Source: Chloroflexota bacterium (GTDB lineage: Bacteria; Chloroflexota; UBA6077; FW602-bin22; JAMCVK01). From it: 64,000 bases of DNA. Each line of letters opens with the position of its first letter. Position 1 is the stretch's first letter. Both the position numbers and the translations under genes were made by a program. Where the stretch lies: NCBI GenBank assembly GCA_023475225.1, contig JAMCVK010000004.1, positions 1 through 64,000 of the forward strand, in the 5' to 3' direction. The notes under the pieces were generated by a model, which saw nothing but the letters and a program-made list of their open reading frames with translations, did not search any database and was not told the origin of the DNA. Positions 25,235-34,660 of this stretch are shown in pieces.

Positions 25235-27654
25235 TGAGCGCCATATCCCTTGACCAATGGCGAAGGGTCACGGCTACCCCACTCATCTTCCTCAGCTGTG
25301 CCTGGCTGAGCGGCCTCTACCTGGGTTCCTTTCTGATGTTGCCCTGGGAGGGAATGTTCGCTCTCGGCACCCTCATACTTGTTCTTCTAATGCTCTGGTG
25401 GCCGGTCGATCACATCCGCCTAATCTTGTTAGGCGCGCTGGTCCTTCTCACCGCCCTTTGGCGCTACCAGGCAGTCCTCCCCCACTTTGGTGAACAGCAT
25501 ATAGCCTACTACAATGAGGGAGGAGTCTTCTCCCTGCGGGGATGGGTTAGCAGTGAACCGGAAATTCGCGACCGCTGGGCCACTCTAAGGGTGACCATTG
25601 AGGAGCTATCTACTAGTGGCCAATGGTTGCCCGTCTCCGGTGAAGTGCTCGTGCGCACCCCCTGGTTACCCGCATATAGTTACGGCGACCGTTTAGAGCT
25701 CAAGGGACGCCTGGAGACACCCCCGCAGATTGGGTCTTTCTCCTATCGGGACTACCTAGCCAGACAGGGGATATACGCTATGCTGCGCTATCCCCACATC
25801 ACCCGACTCGAACCAGGCGGGTACACCCCTTTAGCATGGATCTATAGACTTAAGGACCGTTTGGCTGAAGTGCTGGGCAGTCTACTGCCCGAGCCGCAGT
25901 CCTCCCTGGCTCAGGGAATACTACTGGGAAGACGCTCAGGCATCCCGGCCGAACTCCTGGCCGCCTTCAATCAGACGAATACCAGTCACATCATCGCCAT
26001 CTCTGGTTTCAATATCAGCCTTATCGCCGGCATGCTGGCTACTTTAGCCGGTCGCTGGAACAGGCGTCGTGCCGTCCTCCTCGTTATCGTTGGCGTCGTC
26101 CTCTATACCCTCCTCGTTGGAGCAAGCGCCTCGGTCATGCGGGCAGCCATTATGAGCATCCTGGCCATCGGCGCTCTCTACTATGGCCGTCCCAACGACG
26201 CCCTCACCGCTCTGGCGGTGGCGGGGGTGATGATGACCGGCCTTAACCCCTTTCTCCTTTGGGACGTGGCCTTCCAATTGTCATTTCTAGCCACGGCTGG
26301 ACTTCTCCTGCTTCAACCACTCTTACAGGACTGGCTTCGCCGTCTTCCACTCTGGTTTCGGGAGAGTCTTTCGGTCACCCTCGCCGCCCAGTTAGCCACC
26401 CTGCCAATCATCGTCCTGAACTTCTACCAGGCCTCGCTGGTCACGCCGCTGGCTAACTTGCTGGCTCTGCCCGCCTTCCCCGGCATAATGCTTTGGGGAG
26501 GGGCGGCGGGGTTGCTTGGACTCCTTTGGGCACCCCTCGCCCTCCCCTTCGCCTGGATAGCCTGGCTACACCTTACGTATATGATTTCTATTGTAGAACT
26601 TTGCGCACGCCTGCCATTCTCCTCCTTTTCCCTCACCCCTCTACCGGGCGCTTTGGGGTGGCTCTATTACGCTGTTCTGCTCGCCGCTCTGATGTTGGTA
26701 CAGCGGCGGGCGCATGGGATCAGCGGGCCATCCCAGGGGACGCTATGGTCAAGGCCATTTCTAGGCAGAGCGAAAGGTGACCAAACAGCAATCCAGCATC
26801 AGCACCTGTCGCTTAAGACGACGCTCAGCACTCTCTTGCTCCTCATCGTTACTGCCTGGGCGGCCATCTTCGCCCTACCGGATGGGAAGACACATCTCAC
26901 TTTTTTCGACGTCGGACAGGGAGATGCAATCTTGCTCCAGAGCCCAACCAATCAAAAGATCCTCATCGACGGCGGACCGAGCCCTTTGGCCATCAGCAAT
27001 GCCCTGGGTCGCCGTCTACCGTTTTGGGACCGAACGATAGATCTGGTGATCGCCACCCATCCGCACGAGGATCATATAACTGGCCTCCTGGCTGTAATGC
27101 AACGCTACCGGGTGAAACAGGTACTCGATTCCGGCTATCCTCATAATACTCCCACCTATAGACGCTGGTTGGAGGCGATCAGAGAGAAGGGACTCAAGCG
27201 CACCGTGGCCAAGGCCGGGCAGGAGATCACCTTGGGACAGGGGATAAGACTGGAGATCATCCACCCCGGGGAGGAGCTACTGAGCGGGACCCCCTCTGAT
27301 GCCAATAACAACTCGGTGGTTGTCAGGTTGCGGATGGGAGCGGCGACCATATTACTGGCCGGCGATCTGGAGGAGGATGGACAGCGCTACCTGCTCAGGA
27401 AAGGACAAGCGCTAAGCAGCAATATCCTGAAGGTGCCCCATCAGGGTGGGCACACCGCCCTGGACAGCAACTTCCTGGCCGCTGTACACCCTGAAGCAGC
27501 CATTATACTCGTGGGCAAGGACAATCGTTTTGGACATCCGGCACCAGAGACGCTGGAAAAGCTGCGGGGGACACCGGTATACCGCACAGACTTAAACGGC
27601 ACCATCGAGGTGGTGATCGATGAAGCCGGCTATCGGATCCGCACCGAACGGTAG
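25234..27654 (+). CDS. comEC: ComEC/Rec2 DNA uptake channel
   Basis: Polytopic membrane channel that imports single-stranded DNA during transformation. The 806-residue protein has N-terminal helices, a DUF4131-like soluble part, the central competence domain with ISGFNISLIAGMLA, and many helices. A C-terminal metallo-beta-lactamase domain begins at about residue 555 (FFDVGQGDAILLQS) and has THPHEDHITGL and LKVPHQGGHTA metal ligands, so the proposed nuclease site appears intact. It forms an operon with comEA. Natural competence is thus plausible, though pilus genes are not in view. Confidence 0.94.
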   Translation: MSAISLDQWRRVTATPLIFLSCAWLSGLYLGSFLMLPWEGMFALGTLILVLLMLWWPVDHIRLILLGALVLLTALWRYQAVLPHFGEQHIAYYNEGGVFSLRGWVSSEPEIRDRWATLRVTIEELSTSGQWLPVSGEVLVRTPWLPAYSYGDRLELKGRLETPPQIGSFSYRDYLARQGIYAMLRYPHITRLEPGGYTPLAWIYRLKDRLAEVLGSLLPEPQSSLAQGILLGRRSGIPAELLAAFNQTNTSHIIAISGFNISLIAGMLATLAGRWNRRRAVLLVIVGVVLYTLLVGASASVMRAAIMSILAIGALYYGRPNDALTALAVAGVMMTGLNPFLLWDVAFQLSFLATAGLLLLQPLLQDWLRRLPLWFRESLSVTLAAQLATLPIIVLNFYQASLVTPLANLLALPAFPGIMLWGGAAGLLGLLWAPLALPFAWIAWLHLTYMISIVELCARLPFSSFSLTPLPGALGWLYYAVLLAALMLVQRRAHGISGPSQGTLWSRPFLGRAKGDQTAIQHQHLSLKTTLSTLLLLIVTAWAAIFALPDGKTHLTFFDVGQGDAILLQSPTNQKILIDGGPSPLAISNALGRRLPFWDRTIDLVIATHPHEDHITGLLAVMQRYRVKQVLDSGYPHNTPTYRRWLEAIREKGLKRTVAKAGQEITLGQGIRLEIIHPGEELLSGTPSDANNNSVVVRLRMGAATILLAGDLEEDGQRYLLRKGQALSSNILKVPHQGGHTALDSNFLAAVHPEAAIILVGKDNRFGHPAPETLEKLRGTPVYRTDLNGTIEVVIDEAGYRIRTER

Positions 27655-27675
27655 TTTTTCAGGCGCCGCGCAGAG

Positions 27676-27924
27676 CTAGGGATTGGGCATCTGCAGCGTA
27701 GACAAGGGAGGTCCATCCGGCACAGGGGCGGGTTGGGAACTGCCTGGGTAGGGATAGCCTGGCGACTCACTGGACGGTATCCACGGCAGAAAAATATGCC
27801 TCAGGAAACTGATGGGTGGGGGATAGTAGTCGGAAGTGGCCCCTCCATAGCCGAGCGGTAGCAAGAATTGCACTAGTATAACCGCGATGATGACTCCTAT
27901 AAGAAGGATCAAAACATCACGCAT
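27676..27924 (-). CDS. Small single-span membrane protein, Pro-rich tail
   Basis: Hypothetical protein of 82 residues with one N-terminal helix (VLILLIGVIIAVILVQFLLP) and a Pro/Ser/Gly-rich C-terminal tail (for example PGYPYPGSSQPAPVPDGPPL). The start overlaps the 3' end of the upstream methyltransferase gene by eight bases, supporting it as a real gene in the same transcript. No family recognised. Confidence 0.6.
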   Translation of the reverse strand: MRDVLILLIGVIIAVILVQFLLPLGYGGATSDYYPPPISFLRHIFLPWIPSSESPGYPYPGSSQPAPVPDGPPLSTLQMPNP

Positions 27925-28570
27925 GCCACACCTCCCGTGCTCCTCCTTTCCGGAAGTTCAGTGTATAGGCAAAGAAGTTGCCGAAACAGCCGCATAGCTC
28001 AAAACCGGCTCGCTCAGCGCGCCTGATAGTAGTACCCCTAAAGGAGTAATCTGGATCGGGAAGCATCTCCGACACCGAAAGCACCCCACCCGGGCGCAAG
28101 ACTCGATATAGCTCTTGCAGGGCCATATCCTTGTCTGGAATCTCGCCCAGTACGGTGACCAGAAAGGCCAAATCCAGGCTTTCAGCGGCAAAAGGCAAGG
28201 CCATCCCATCGCCAAGCAGGAGCGCCACGTTATTCACTCCAGATCCTGACAGTCGCTCTCTTAGCCTGCGGATCATGCGCGGTTGAATATCCAGGGCATA
28301 GAGCCGTCCCCCCTGACCCAAACGCCTGGCTGCCTCCAGAGTAAAGAAGCCAGGGCCTGGACCAAGTTCCAGCACCCGCATATCGGAGCGGAGGCCGAGA
28401 TGATCCAGGATCTTTTGGGGCCCAAAGAAACGTTTGCGGAAGGGGTTCTCCAGCAGCCAGGTCGCCTCGAAGGGACATGGGAAGGGGTGAATCTTACGCG
28501 CCAGGCGAATAACCAATTGCCAGGCCAGAAATAGGATCAAAATAAAGAGGGGAATCCTGCTCTTTCGCAT
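27917..28570 (-). CDS. Membrane-anchored class I methyltransferase
   Basis: SAM-dependent methyltransferase with a hydrophobic N-terminal segment (IPLFILILFLAWQLVIRLA) that probably anchors it to the membrane. Motif I is MRVLELGPGPGFFTLEAARR; YALDIQPRMIRRLRERL and LLGDGMALPFAAESLD follow. VLRPGGVLSVSEMLPDPDY is the usual post-motif strand. An upstream TTG at 28600 is in frame, but ATG at 28570 (217 residues) is the better start. Resembles UbiE-type enzymes; substrate unknown, possibly a membrane lipid. Confidence 0.82.
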   Translation of the reverse strand: MRKSRIPLFILILFLAWQLVIRLARKIHPFPCPFEATWLLENPFRKRFFGPQKILDHLGLRSDMRVLELGPGPGFFTLEAARRLGQGGRLYALDIQPRMIRRLRERLSGSGVNNVALLLGDGMALPFAAESLDLAFLVTVLGEIPDKDMALQELYRVLRPGGVLSVSEMLPDPDYSFRGTTIRRAERAGFELCGCFGNFFAYTLNFRKGGAREVWHA

Positions 28571-28679
28571 ACAGCGCCACCTGCTTTCGTTTTTCTCCAA
28601 AGAGTGGATCTTCCCAGGGCTAAAACCATTCTACCACCAACACCACATTGGCGCTACCTGCTATAATGAGACCATCGAA

Positions 28680-29022
28680 CAATGGGGCTTCCAAGGGGCG
28701 TCCTTCTTCGAAGGACTGGGATGGCCTGGGGGACACAGCCAAAACTGGGCGGACGCATAGGTCTGCCCCTACCTTCGATGGACTAGGGGATGTAACCCAT
28801 AGCTGGATGCCTTTCCTCCCACAGGATGGGGGGTGTGCAGAGTCCGCCGAAGGCGGATAGGGCTCTGCCCTAGCTATCCTGCCCCCCTTCTCCCGCAAAG
28901 GTGAGGGGAAGTCAAGGAGGGCACCCCCTCCTTGGTAGTCCTTCCCCCTGGGAAGGATAGAGCTCTGCCCTAGCTATCCTGCCCCCTTCTCCCTTCGGGA
29001 GAAGGGGGCAGGGGGATGAGGG
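28680..29022. repeat. Mosaic hairpin repeat block
   Basis: Gene-free block between the methyltransferase and D-cysteine desulfhydrase genes. It holds GTCCGCC-type hairpins with a CTTCGG or GAAG loop, GGGCTCTGCCCTAGCTATCC repeated twice, and CTTCTCCCTTCGGGAGAAG. It ends in CAGGGGGATGAGGGCC just upstream of the next gene's ribosome-binding site. Confidence 0.8.
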
Positions 29023-29040
29023 CCAGAAAGGAGAGTAACG

Positions 29041-30054
29041 ATGCTTATCACCAAGATACCTCGTTTACACCTGGGTAACCTACCAACCCCGCTGGAGGAA
29101 GCACCTCGCCTCGCCGAAGCACTCGGCGGACCACGTCTTTTCCTTAAGCGGGACGACCTTAACGGCTTCGCCCTGGGAGGCAATAAAATACGCAAGCTGG
29201 AATTTCTGCTGGCCGACGCCCAGCAGAAAGGGGCCGATGTGATCGTTACCACCGGCGCGCTGCAATCTAACCATGCCCGCCTGACGGCCGCAGCAGCACG
29301 GCGCCTAGGTTTAAGGGTCATCCTCGTCCTGGCTGGATCGCCACCCAACCTGGAACGAGCCCCCGCAGGGAACCTCCTCCTCGATCACCTGCTGGGAGCA
29401 GAGGTAAGAACAGTAACAGCCGAAGGCTTCCAGGAGATGACGGAGGCAGCAACAGCGGTGGCAGCAGAGCTGCGGGACAAAGGACACTGCCCCTACCTGA
29501 TACCAGTGGGTGGTTCCACCCCGATCGGAGCACTCGGCTATGTGGCCGCAGCCCTGGAGCTTTATAACCAACTCTACGAGCGAGGACTATCGGCCGATTA
29601 CATTTTCCTGGCCTCAAGATCCGGGGGCACCCAGGCTGGCCTGGAGGTGGGGTCCAGATGGCTTGGAATCGATGTCCATATTGTGGGTATCAGCGTCGGA
29701 CCGAGGCGGGAAGAGTTGGCCACCACCATCACCACGCTGGCCACAGAAACGGCCCAAATGCTGGGCTGGCCACAATCTTTCCATGACGTCATCGTTGATG
29801 ATGAATATGTCGGCGAGGGCTACGGGAAGGTCTCTGCCTCCTGCCGCGAGGCGATTCGACTCCTGGCCCAAACGGAAGGGGTTTTCCTTGATCCTATCTA
29901 TAGCGGCAAGTCCATGGCCGGACTGATCGCTTACATTCGCCAGGGCCAGCTCGGTCCGCATAACACCGTCGTTTTCTGGCATACCGGCGGGGTACCGGCC
30001 CTGTTCGCCTACGGGAAGGAGCTGGCCGAGGGAGGGGAACTATGCCTGAGTTGA
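29041..30054 (+). CDS. dcyD: D-cysteine desulfhydrase-like PLP enzyme
   Basis: Fold-type II PLP enzyme of the ACC deaminase/D-cysteine desulfhydrase family. It probably converts D-cysteine to pyruvate, sulfide and ammonia. The PLP lysine lies in LGGNKIRKLEFLL (about residue 49), the substrate-binding serine region is GALQSNHARLTAAAA, and VGGSTPIGALGYV and SRSGGTQAG bind the cofactor phosphate. YSGKSMAGLI near the C-terminus is typical of DcyD. Length of 337 is standard. Overlaps the next gene by 13 bases. Confidence 0.88.
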   Translation: MLITKIPRLHLGNLPTPLEEAPRLAEALGGPRLFLKRDDLNGFALGGNKIRKLEFLLADAQQKGADVIVTTGALQSNHARLTAAAARRLGLRVILVLAGSPPNLERAPAGNLLLDHLLGAEVRTVTAEGFQEMTEAATAVAAELRDKGHCPYLIPVGGSTPIGALGYVAAALELYNQLYERGLSADYIFLASRSGGTQAGLEVGSRWLGIDVHIVGISVGPRREELATTITTLATETAQMLGWPQSFHDVIVDDEYVGEGYGKVSASCREAIRLLAQTEGVFLDPIYSGKSMAGLIAYIRQGQLGPHNTVVFWHTGGVPALFAYGKELAEGGELCLS

Positions 30055-31085
30055 GGTCCTTGCTAGCCATAGATGTGGGTGGTGGCACACAGGACATCCT
30101 GCTTTATCAGAGCGATAGGCCAATGGAGAATTGCGTGAAGCTCATTCTCCCCTCCCAAACGAACATTGTGGCCAATAGGATCCAGGCGGCCACGGCGCAG
30201 GGGAGGCCCATCTTCTTGACCGGCAACATTATGGGGGGCGGTCCCTCTGCAGGGGCCATACGCAGACATATCCAGGCCGGGTTGAAGGTCTATGCCACAG
30301 CACAGGCAGCTCTCACCTTCCATGATAATTTGGAACACGTGCGCCAAATGGGAGTCGGGATCGTTGGGAACGCACCGCCTGCGGCCATGGTCATTCGTTT
30401 AAGCGACGTTGACCTCGATTCCCTTCGGCAGGGACTTGCCCTGTTCGATGTCGCTCTGCCGCAGAGAACGGCCATCGCTGTTCAAGACCATGGACACTGT
30501 CCAGTAGGCAGCAACCGCGCCTTCCGCTTTCGCTATTGGCAAGAGTTCGTGGAAGGAGGCGGTCAGATAGCCGAACTAGCCTATCTGGAGGCCCCCCGTC
30601 GAATGACACGCATGCGGGCCGTACAGACCGAGGTGCCCGGCGCCATCGTGATGGATACCGGGGCAGCGGCCATCTGGGGAGCCCTCTGCGACCCCTTCGT
30701 AGCTGCCCACAGCCAAGAGGGGGTCATCATCGCTAACATCGGCAATCAACACACCCTCGGTGCCTTGCTTCAGGGGCGCCGCATGTGGGGTCTGTTCGAA
30801 CACCATACGGCCCGCATGACTCCCCCCAAGCTAGCCAATTACATCGCTCGCTTGCGCGCGGGCACCCTCTCTAATGAGGAGGTATTCCAGGACGATGGCC
30901 ATGGGTGTTCCATTCATCCCCAGTTCACGGTGGGACAGGGGTTCCGGCTGACAGCAGTCAGCGGTCCCAATCGGCAGATGGCCAGGGATCTCGGCTACTA
31001 CCTCGCCGTCCCCTATGGAGACATGATGTTAGCTGGCTGTTTTGGTCTGGTGGCTGCCAGCCGTGAACTACTGAAACGCTCATGA
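30042..31085 (+). CDS. DUF1786 protein (ASKHA-like fold)
   Basis: Protein of 347 residues in the DUF1786 family, sometimes labelled as a pyruvate formate-lyase activating-like protein although no radical-SAM CxxxCxxC motif is present here. LLAIDVGGGTQDILLY at the N-terminus resembles a phosphate-1 loop of sugar kinase/Hsp70-type ATPases. A second Gly-rich loop (MDTGAAAIWGALCD) is present in the C-terminal half. ATG at 30042 lies within the end of dcyD, so the pair is coupled. Function unknown. Confidence 0.8.
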   Translation: MPELRSLLAIDVGGGTQDILLYQSDRPMENCVKLILPSQTNIVANRIQAATAQGRPIFLTGNIMGGGPSAGAIRRHIQAGLKVYATAQAALTFHDNLEHVRQMGVGIVGNAPPAAMVIRLSDVDLDSLRQGLALFDVALPQRTAIAVQDHGHCPVGSNRAFRFRYWQEFVEGGGQIAELAYLEAPRRMTRMRAVQTEVPGAIVMDTGAAAIWGALCDPFVAAHSQEGVIIANIGNQHTLGALLQGRRMWGLFEHHTARMTPPKLANYIARLRAGTLSNEEVFQDDGHGCSIHPQFTVGQGFRLTAVSGPNRQMARDLGYYLAVPYGDMMLAGCFGLVAASRELLKRS

Positions 31086-31149
31086 AGGTTGTCAAGAGTA
31101 CCGTTCATGGGATAGCCAGCAGAACGTGACCAGCGGTAGCTAAAAGTGG

Positions 31150-32373
31150 CTAAATTTGGGCCCCATTTTGTGTCGGCCTCGGGGAAGGATTGCGGCGACG
31201 CGCTCCAGCTGCGTAGTAGAGCATCCCCAGCACAGCCACCATGGCGGCAGCGGCAAAGGTAAGGGGGAAGTTAGAGACCTGAAGCACTACTCCCAGGACC
31301 ATCCCGCCCAGGGCTACACCCAGATCGTAGGCGCCCGAGAAGGTTCCCATCGCCGCACCCCGGCTCCCCGCGTTCGTCCGATCGATCGCCTCGGCCATCA
31401 GGCATGGGTGGGTCGCGCCAAAACCGAGTCCATAAAGAACCCCGGCCAGGGCCAGGAGCGGGACAGACGATGAAGGACCCAGCGTAAGTGTCATCAGTAT
31501 GAACATGGAAAGGGCCACTATCCCCATTCCAGGGATGATCACCACAGCCCGGCCGTATCTATCTGAGAGCTGCCCAGATAGCGTACGCACAATGATGATG
31601 GTGAAAGCGAAAGCGATGAAGAACAGTCCCGCATTGAATGGCCCCGGGCCCTTAGCGAACAAGGGAAGGAAGGAGATCGTACACCCGTAAGTCACCGTCA
31701 AGGCCAAGAGGATGGCGGCCGGAAAGAAGGCCTCAGAGACGAACATCGCCCCTCTTGTTCCGTAGCTGAGGTCGCCTGCGGTGACTCGCCACTGCTGTTC
31801 CTCCTTAATCACCATCACGGCCAAAAGACAAACCAGGGAGAGGCCAGCTGCGGCCAGAAAGAGAGGCACAAACCCCCACAGGTTCATTATGGTCAACCCC
31901 AGACCCGGGCCGATAGCCTGACCGAGGTTGGCAGAGGTACCGAAGATGCCCACCGCCTCCCCCCTGCGGGTGAGAGGCGCTGTCTCAGCCACAAAGGCAT
32001 TGGCCGCCGTTGTGAATATGCCCAGCCCGACACCATGCAACAGGCGCAACCCGAACAGCAACGACATATTTGTGGCTACGTTATAGAGAAAAGAGGAGAT
32101 GATGAAGGTGAGCGCCCCCAAAATCAGGAAGGATTTAGCACCTCGCTCATCCACTCCCCGACCGACGAATGGCCGGCTCACCAGAGCTGTAGCGGCAAAG
32201 AAGCCTGTCACCAGCCCCACATCGAAGACACCCCCACCGATATGGAGGACGTAGATAGGGAGGGTAGCCAGGAGGAGATTGAAGCTGCTGAAAAAGGCGA
32301 ACGAGGCCAGACAGATAAACACAAAATCCGTTGTGAGCAGCTTATCTTTCTGGGGGTGATTGGGCCCTTCCAT
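31150..32373 (-). CDS. MFS transporter
   Basis: Major facilitator superfamily permease of 407 residues with about twelve hydrophobic segments. The motif-A-like loop GRGVDERGAKSFLILGAL lies between helices 2 and 3, and its half-repeat LSGQLSDRYGRAVVIIPGM in the second half. TRRGEAVGIFGTSANLGQAIGP is motif-C-like and suggests an antiporter of the drug or metabolite efflux type. Substrate cannot be inferred. Divergent from dnaA. Confidence 0.9.
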   Translation of the reverse strand: MEGPNHPQKDKLLTTDFVFICLASFAFFSSFNLLLATLPIYVLHIGGGVFDVGLVTGFFAATALVSRPFVGRGVDERGAKSFLILGALTFIISSFLYNVATNMSLLFGLRLLHGVGLGIFTTAANAFVAETAPLTRRGEAVGIFGTSANLGQAIGPGLGLTIMNLWGFVPLFLAAAGLSLVCLLAVMVIKEEQQWRVTAGDLSYGTRGAMFVSEAFFPAAILLALTVTYGCTISFLPLFAKGPGPFNAGLFFIAFAFTIIIVRTLSGQLSDRYGRAVVIIPGMGIVALSMFILMTLTLGPSSSVPLLALAGVLYGLGFGATHPCLMAEAIDRTNAGSRGAAMGTFSGAYDLGVALGGMVLGVVLQVSNFPLTFAAAAMVAVLGMLYYAAGARRRNPSPRPTQNGAQI

Positions 32374-32467
32374 CTGGCAAATCTCCTAAAAGGGGAATGT
32401 CTCTCAGATTATGGCAGAATTGCCCCTTTCTTGTCCAGTGTTCATCGTCACCAGGGACTTTCGTAAT

Positions 32468-32590
32468 GGGGAGTGTCCGTCTTCGGCGGACTTCCAGTCC
32501 TGTGGGAGAAGGGGGGATTATGGGCTACAGCGAAGCCCGAAAACCTCTGCCAGCAACAGTCCGGCCGAGGGGTTTCCCCTCAGCGCTTCC
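32468..32590. repeat. Short mosaic repeat block upstream of dnaA
   Basis: Contains the GTCCGTCTTCGGCGGAC hairpin and a GGGAGAAGGGGGGATTATGGG segment of the dispersed family. Confidence 0.65.
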
Positions 32591-32640
32591 CCGGCAATAT
32601 CCGAAATTAATCTTCCCCAAAAAAACCAGCCCCAAAATAC

Positions 32641-32669
32641 TTGACGGACGAAGGGATAAATGCTATAGT
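32641..32669 (+). promoter_or_regulatory. Likely dnaA promoter
   Basis: TTGACG at 32641-32646 and TATAGT at 32664-32669 are spaced by 17 bases. The predicted start is about 57 bases before the dnaA ATG at 32733. The region 32374-32640 upstream has only repeat modules (32468-32590) and the divergent MFS promoter. Confidence 0.65.
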
Positions 32670-32732
32670 TCTGCCACATCGGCCATTGTCAGCTCCTTAT
32701 GTACTGCCCGAATAATGAGAAGAGAAGCACCC

Positions 32733-34166
32733 ATGAATGCCAAACAAATCTGGCAGGCTGTCCTCGGCGAATTACAACTCCAGGTAAGTAAGGCGAACTA
32801 CGAGACGTGGTTGAAAAACACAAGCGTGGTCTCCCATGAGGATGGGCTCTTCATCATCGGCGCTCCCAACTCCTTCGCCAAAGAGTGGCTGGAAAGCCGC
32901 TTCCTTTCAAAGATAAAGCGCACTCTAACCTCCATCATTGGGCAAACTGTTGATCTCAAGATCGTCGTTGCCCAGCCCAAGCCGAGAACAAGAAGCCTTC
33001 AGTCCTCACTCTTACCCCAAGAGGAGGTCGCTCCAACCCTGGTACTGGAGCAGGATGAGGTTCCGCCCCCGCGTCACTCCTCCAGAACAAAGCGGGATTC
33101 CCTACCACTACCCGAGCCGCCCCCTCAGGATGGAGGTTGGACACCTAATCCCGATTATACCTTCAGTGAGTTTATCATCGGTAAGTGCAACAGCCTGGCC
33201 CACGCCGCCTGCATTAAGGTGGCCAATCACCCGGCTCGGGCCTATAACCCCCTCTTCATCTATGGGGGCGTTGGACTGGGGAAGACCCACCTTCTCCACG
33301 CCATCGCCCACGTCACCCTCCCTAAAGGGTTAAGGGTGGTCTACGTCACCTCTGAACAGTTCACTAACGACCTCATCACGGCTATTCGCGAGCGCAGTAC
33401 CGACGACTTCCGCCGTCAATACCGTCGGGCCGACGTCTTGCTCATCGACGATATCCAGTTCATCGCCGGCAAAGAAAGCACCCAGGAGGAGTTCTTCCAT
33501 ACCTTCAACGCCCTTCGTGAGGCCAACAAACAGGTCGTCATCTCCAGCGATCGCCCACCCAAATTGCTGGCCACCCTCGAGGAGCGCCTCCGTTCGCGTT
33601 TCGAATGGGGACTGATAACCGACATTCAGCCCCCTGATTTCGAGACACGTATGGCCTTCCTGCAAAGCAAGGCCCAGAAACAACAGATATCCATCTCCAG
33701 TGAGGTATTACAGTTCATCGCCAATCGCCCCCAGCATAATTATCGTGAGCTCGAGGGAACGCTCAACCGCATCATCGCTTATTCCCTCCTCCATAAGCGT
33801 GCCCTCACGATCAAGGTGGCCAGCGAGGCACTTCATGACCTGACGGTCAGCCCCAAGCACGGGATCATCCAGCCAGAGCAGATCATCAAGGCAGTGGCTG
33901 AGTACTACCAGATTGAGCCCCGGGCACTGCGGGGCAAGGGACGCAGCAAGGAGATCGTGTTGCCTCGCCAAGTAGCCATGTACTTGATGCGCGAGGAGAC
34001 CTCTTGTTCCCTCCTGGAAATCGGACGCGAGCTGGGGGGCCGTGATCACAGCACTGTCCTGCACAGCCATGAGAAGGTGCGGCGCGAGATTGAAATTGAT
34101 ACTCAGCTGCGCAAGGACGTCCTCTCCATTCGTGAGCGCCTTTACGCCCATTCACAGAGGCGCTAG
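32733..34166 (+). CDS. dnaA: Chromosomal replication initiator DnaA
   Basis: Binds DnaA boxes and melts oriC. MNAKQIWQAVLGELQLQVSK begins domain I. A Pro-rich linker follows; the AAA+ domain has Walker A GGVGLGKTHLLHA and Walker B VLLIDDIQFIAG. Domain IV ends with the DnaA signature GRDHSTVLHSHEKV. The ATG at 32733 gives 477 residues, the usual size; the frame is open upstream to 32397, but that part lacks similarity and contains the promoter. Followed by a DnaA-box cluster rather than dnaN. Confidence 0.97.
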   Translation: MNAKQIWQAVLGELQLQVSKANYETWLKNTSVVSHEDGLFIIGAPNSFAKEWLESRFLSKIKRTLTSIIGQTVDLKIVVAQPKPRTRSLQSSLLPQEEVAPTLVLEQDEVPPPRHSSRTKRDSLPLPEPPPQDGGWTPNPDYTFSEFIIGKCNSLAHAACIKVANHPARAYNPLFIYGGVGLGKTHLLHAIAHVTLPKGLRVVYVTSEQFTNDLITAIRERSTDDFRRQYRRADVLLIDDIQFIAGKESTQEEFFHTFNALREANKQVVISSDRPPKLLATLEERLRSRFEWGLITDIQPPDFETRMAFLQSKAQKQQISISSEVLQFIANRPQHNYRELEGTLNRIIAYSLLHKRALTIKVASEALHDLTVSPKHGIIQPEQIIKAVAEYYQIEPRALRGKGRSKEIVLPRQVAMYLMREETSCSLLEIGRELGGRDHSTVLHSHEKVRREIEIDTQLRKDVLSIRERLYAHSQRR

Positions 34167-34205
34167 AAGGTTGATCCAAGGGCGAGATTAGCACTTCGAT
34201 TCGTT

Positions 34206-34295
34206 GGCCCTCATCCCCTTCCCCCTTCTCCCTGCGGGAGAAGGGGGGATTATAGGCCGGGTCGAAGACTCTTCGAGGCAGAGCCTTGCCCTCCC
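34206..34295. repeat. Short mosaic repeat block after dnaA
   Basis: CCCTCATCCCC, CTTCTCCCTGCGGGAGAAGG and a GGTCGAAGACTCTTCGAGGCAGAGCC segment. The last also occurs at about 21521-21547. Confidence 0.7.
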
Positions 34296-34384
34296 CTTAT
34301 AAACTGCTATAGTGGCGCTATAGCGCCCCATCCCTCGAGCTAGCGCCCCGGCGGCGCCGCCATGAGGAGCTGGCAGGCTAAACA

Positions 34385-34660
34385 TAAGATTGTGGATAAC
34401 CCCACGATTCCTGTGGATAACCTCAGTCCTTTGTGGATAACCCCTCGAATTCGCGCTCATATTTCCTCAGCGCTCCTACTCGCTATACAGTATGAAGTAA
34501 CAACATTTCCACACCGTATCCCCGTCCTTATCCACAGGACTATCCGTCTGACTAAGGCTGAATCCACCATTTCCACCTTTTCCAAGGCACTACTAATACT
34601 ACGACTACGGCCTAAATATAGAAGATACCGATATGCTAGAATAGATCGGGTGAGTAATAA
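34385..34660. other. Probable chromosomal origin oriC
   Basis: Three perfect DnaA boxes TGTGGATAA at 34391-34399, 34412-34420 and 34432-34440 are 20-21 bases apart, about two helical turns, in the same orientation. A fourth perfect box in the opposite orientation, TTATCCACA, is at 34528-34536. AT-rich sequence follows at about 34590-34660. The bottom strand of 34590-34608 reads as several TAG triplets in three-base register, resembling DnaA-trio unwinding elements. Located directly after dnaA and before obg. Confidence 0.82.
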
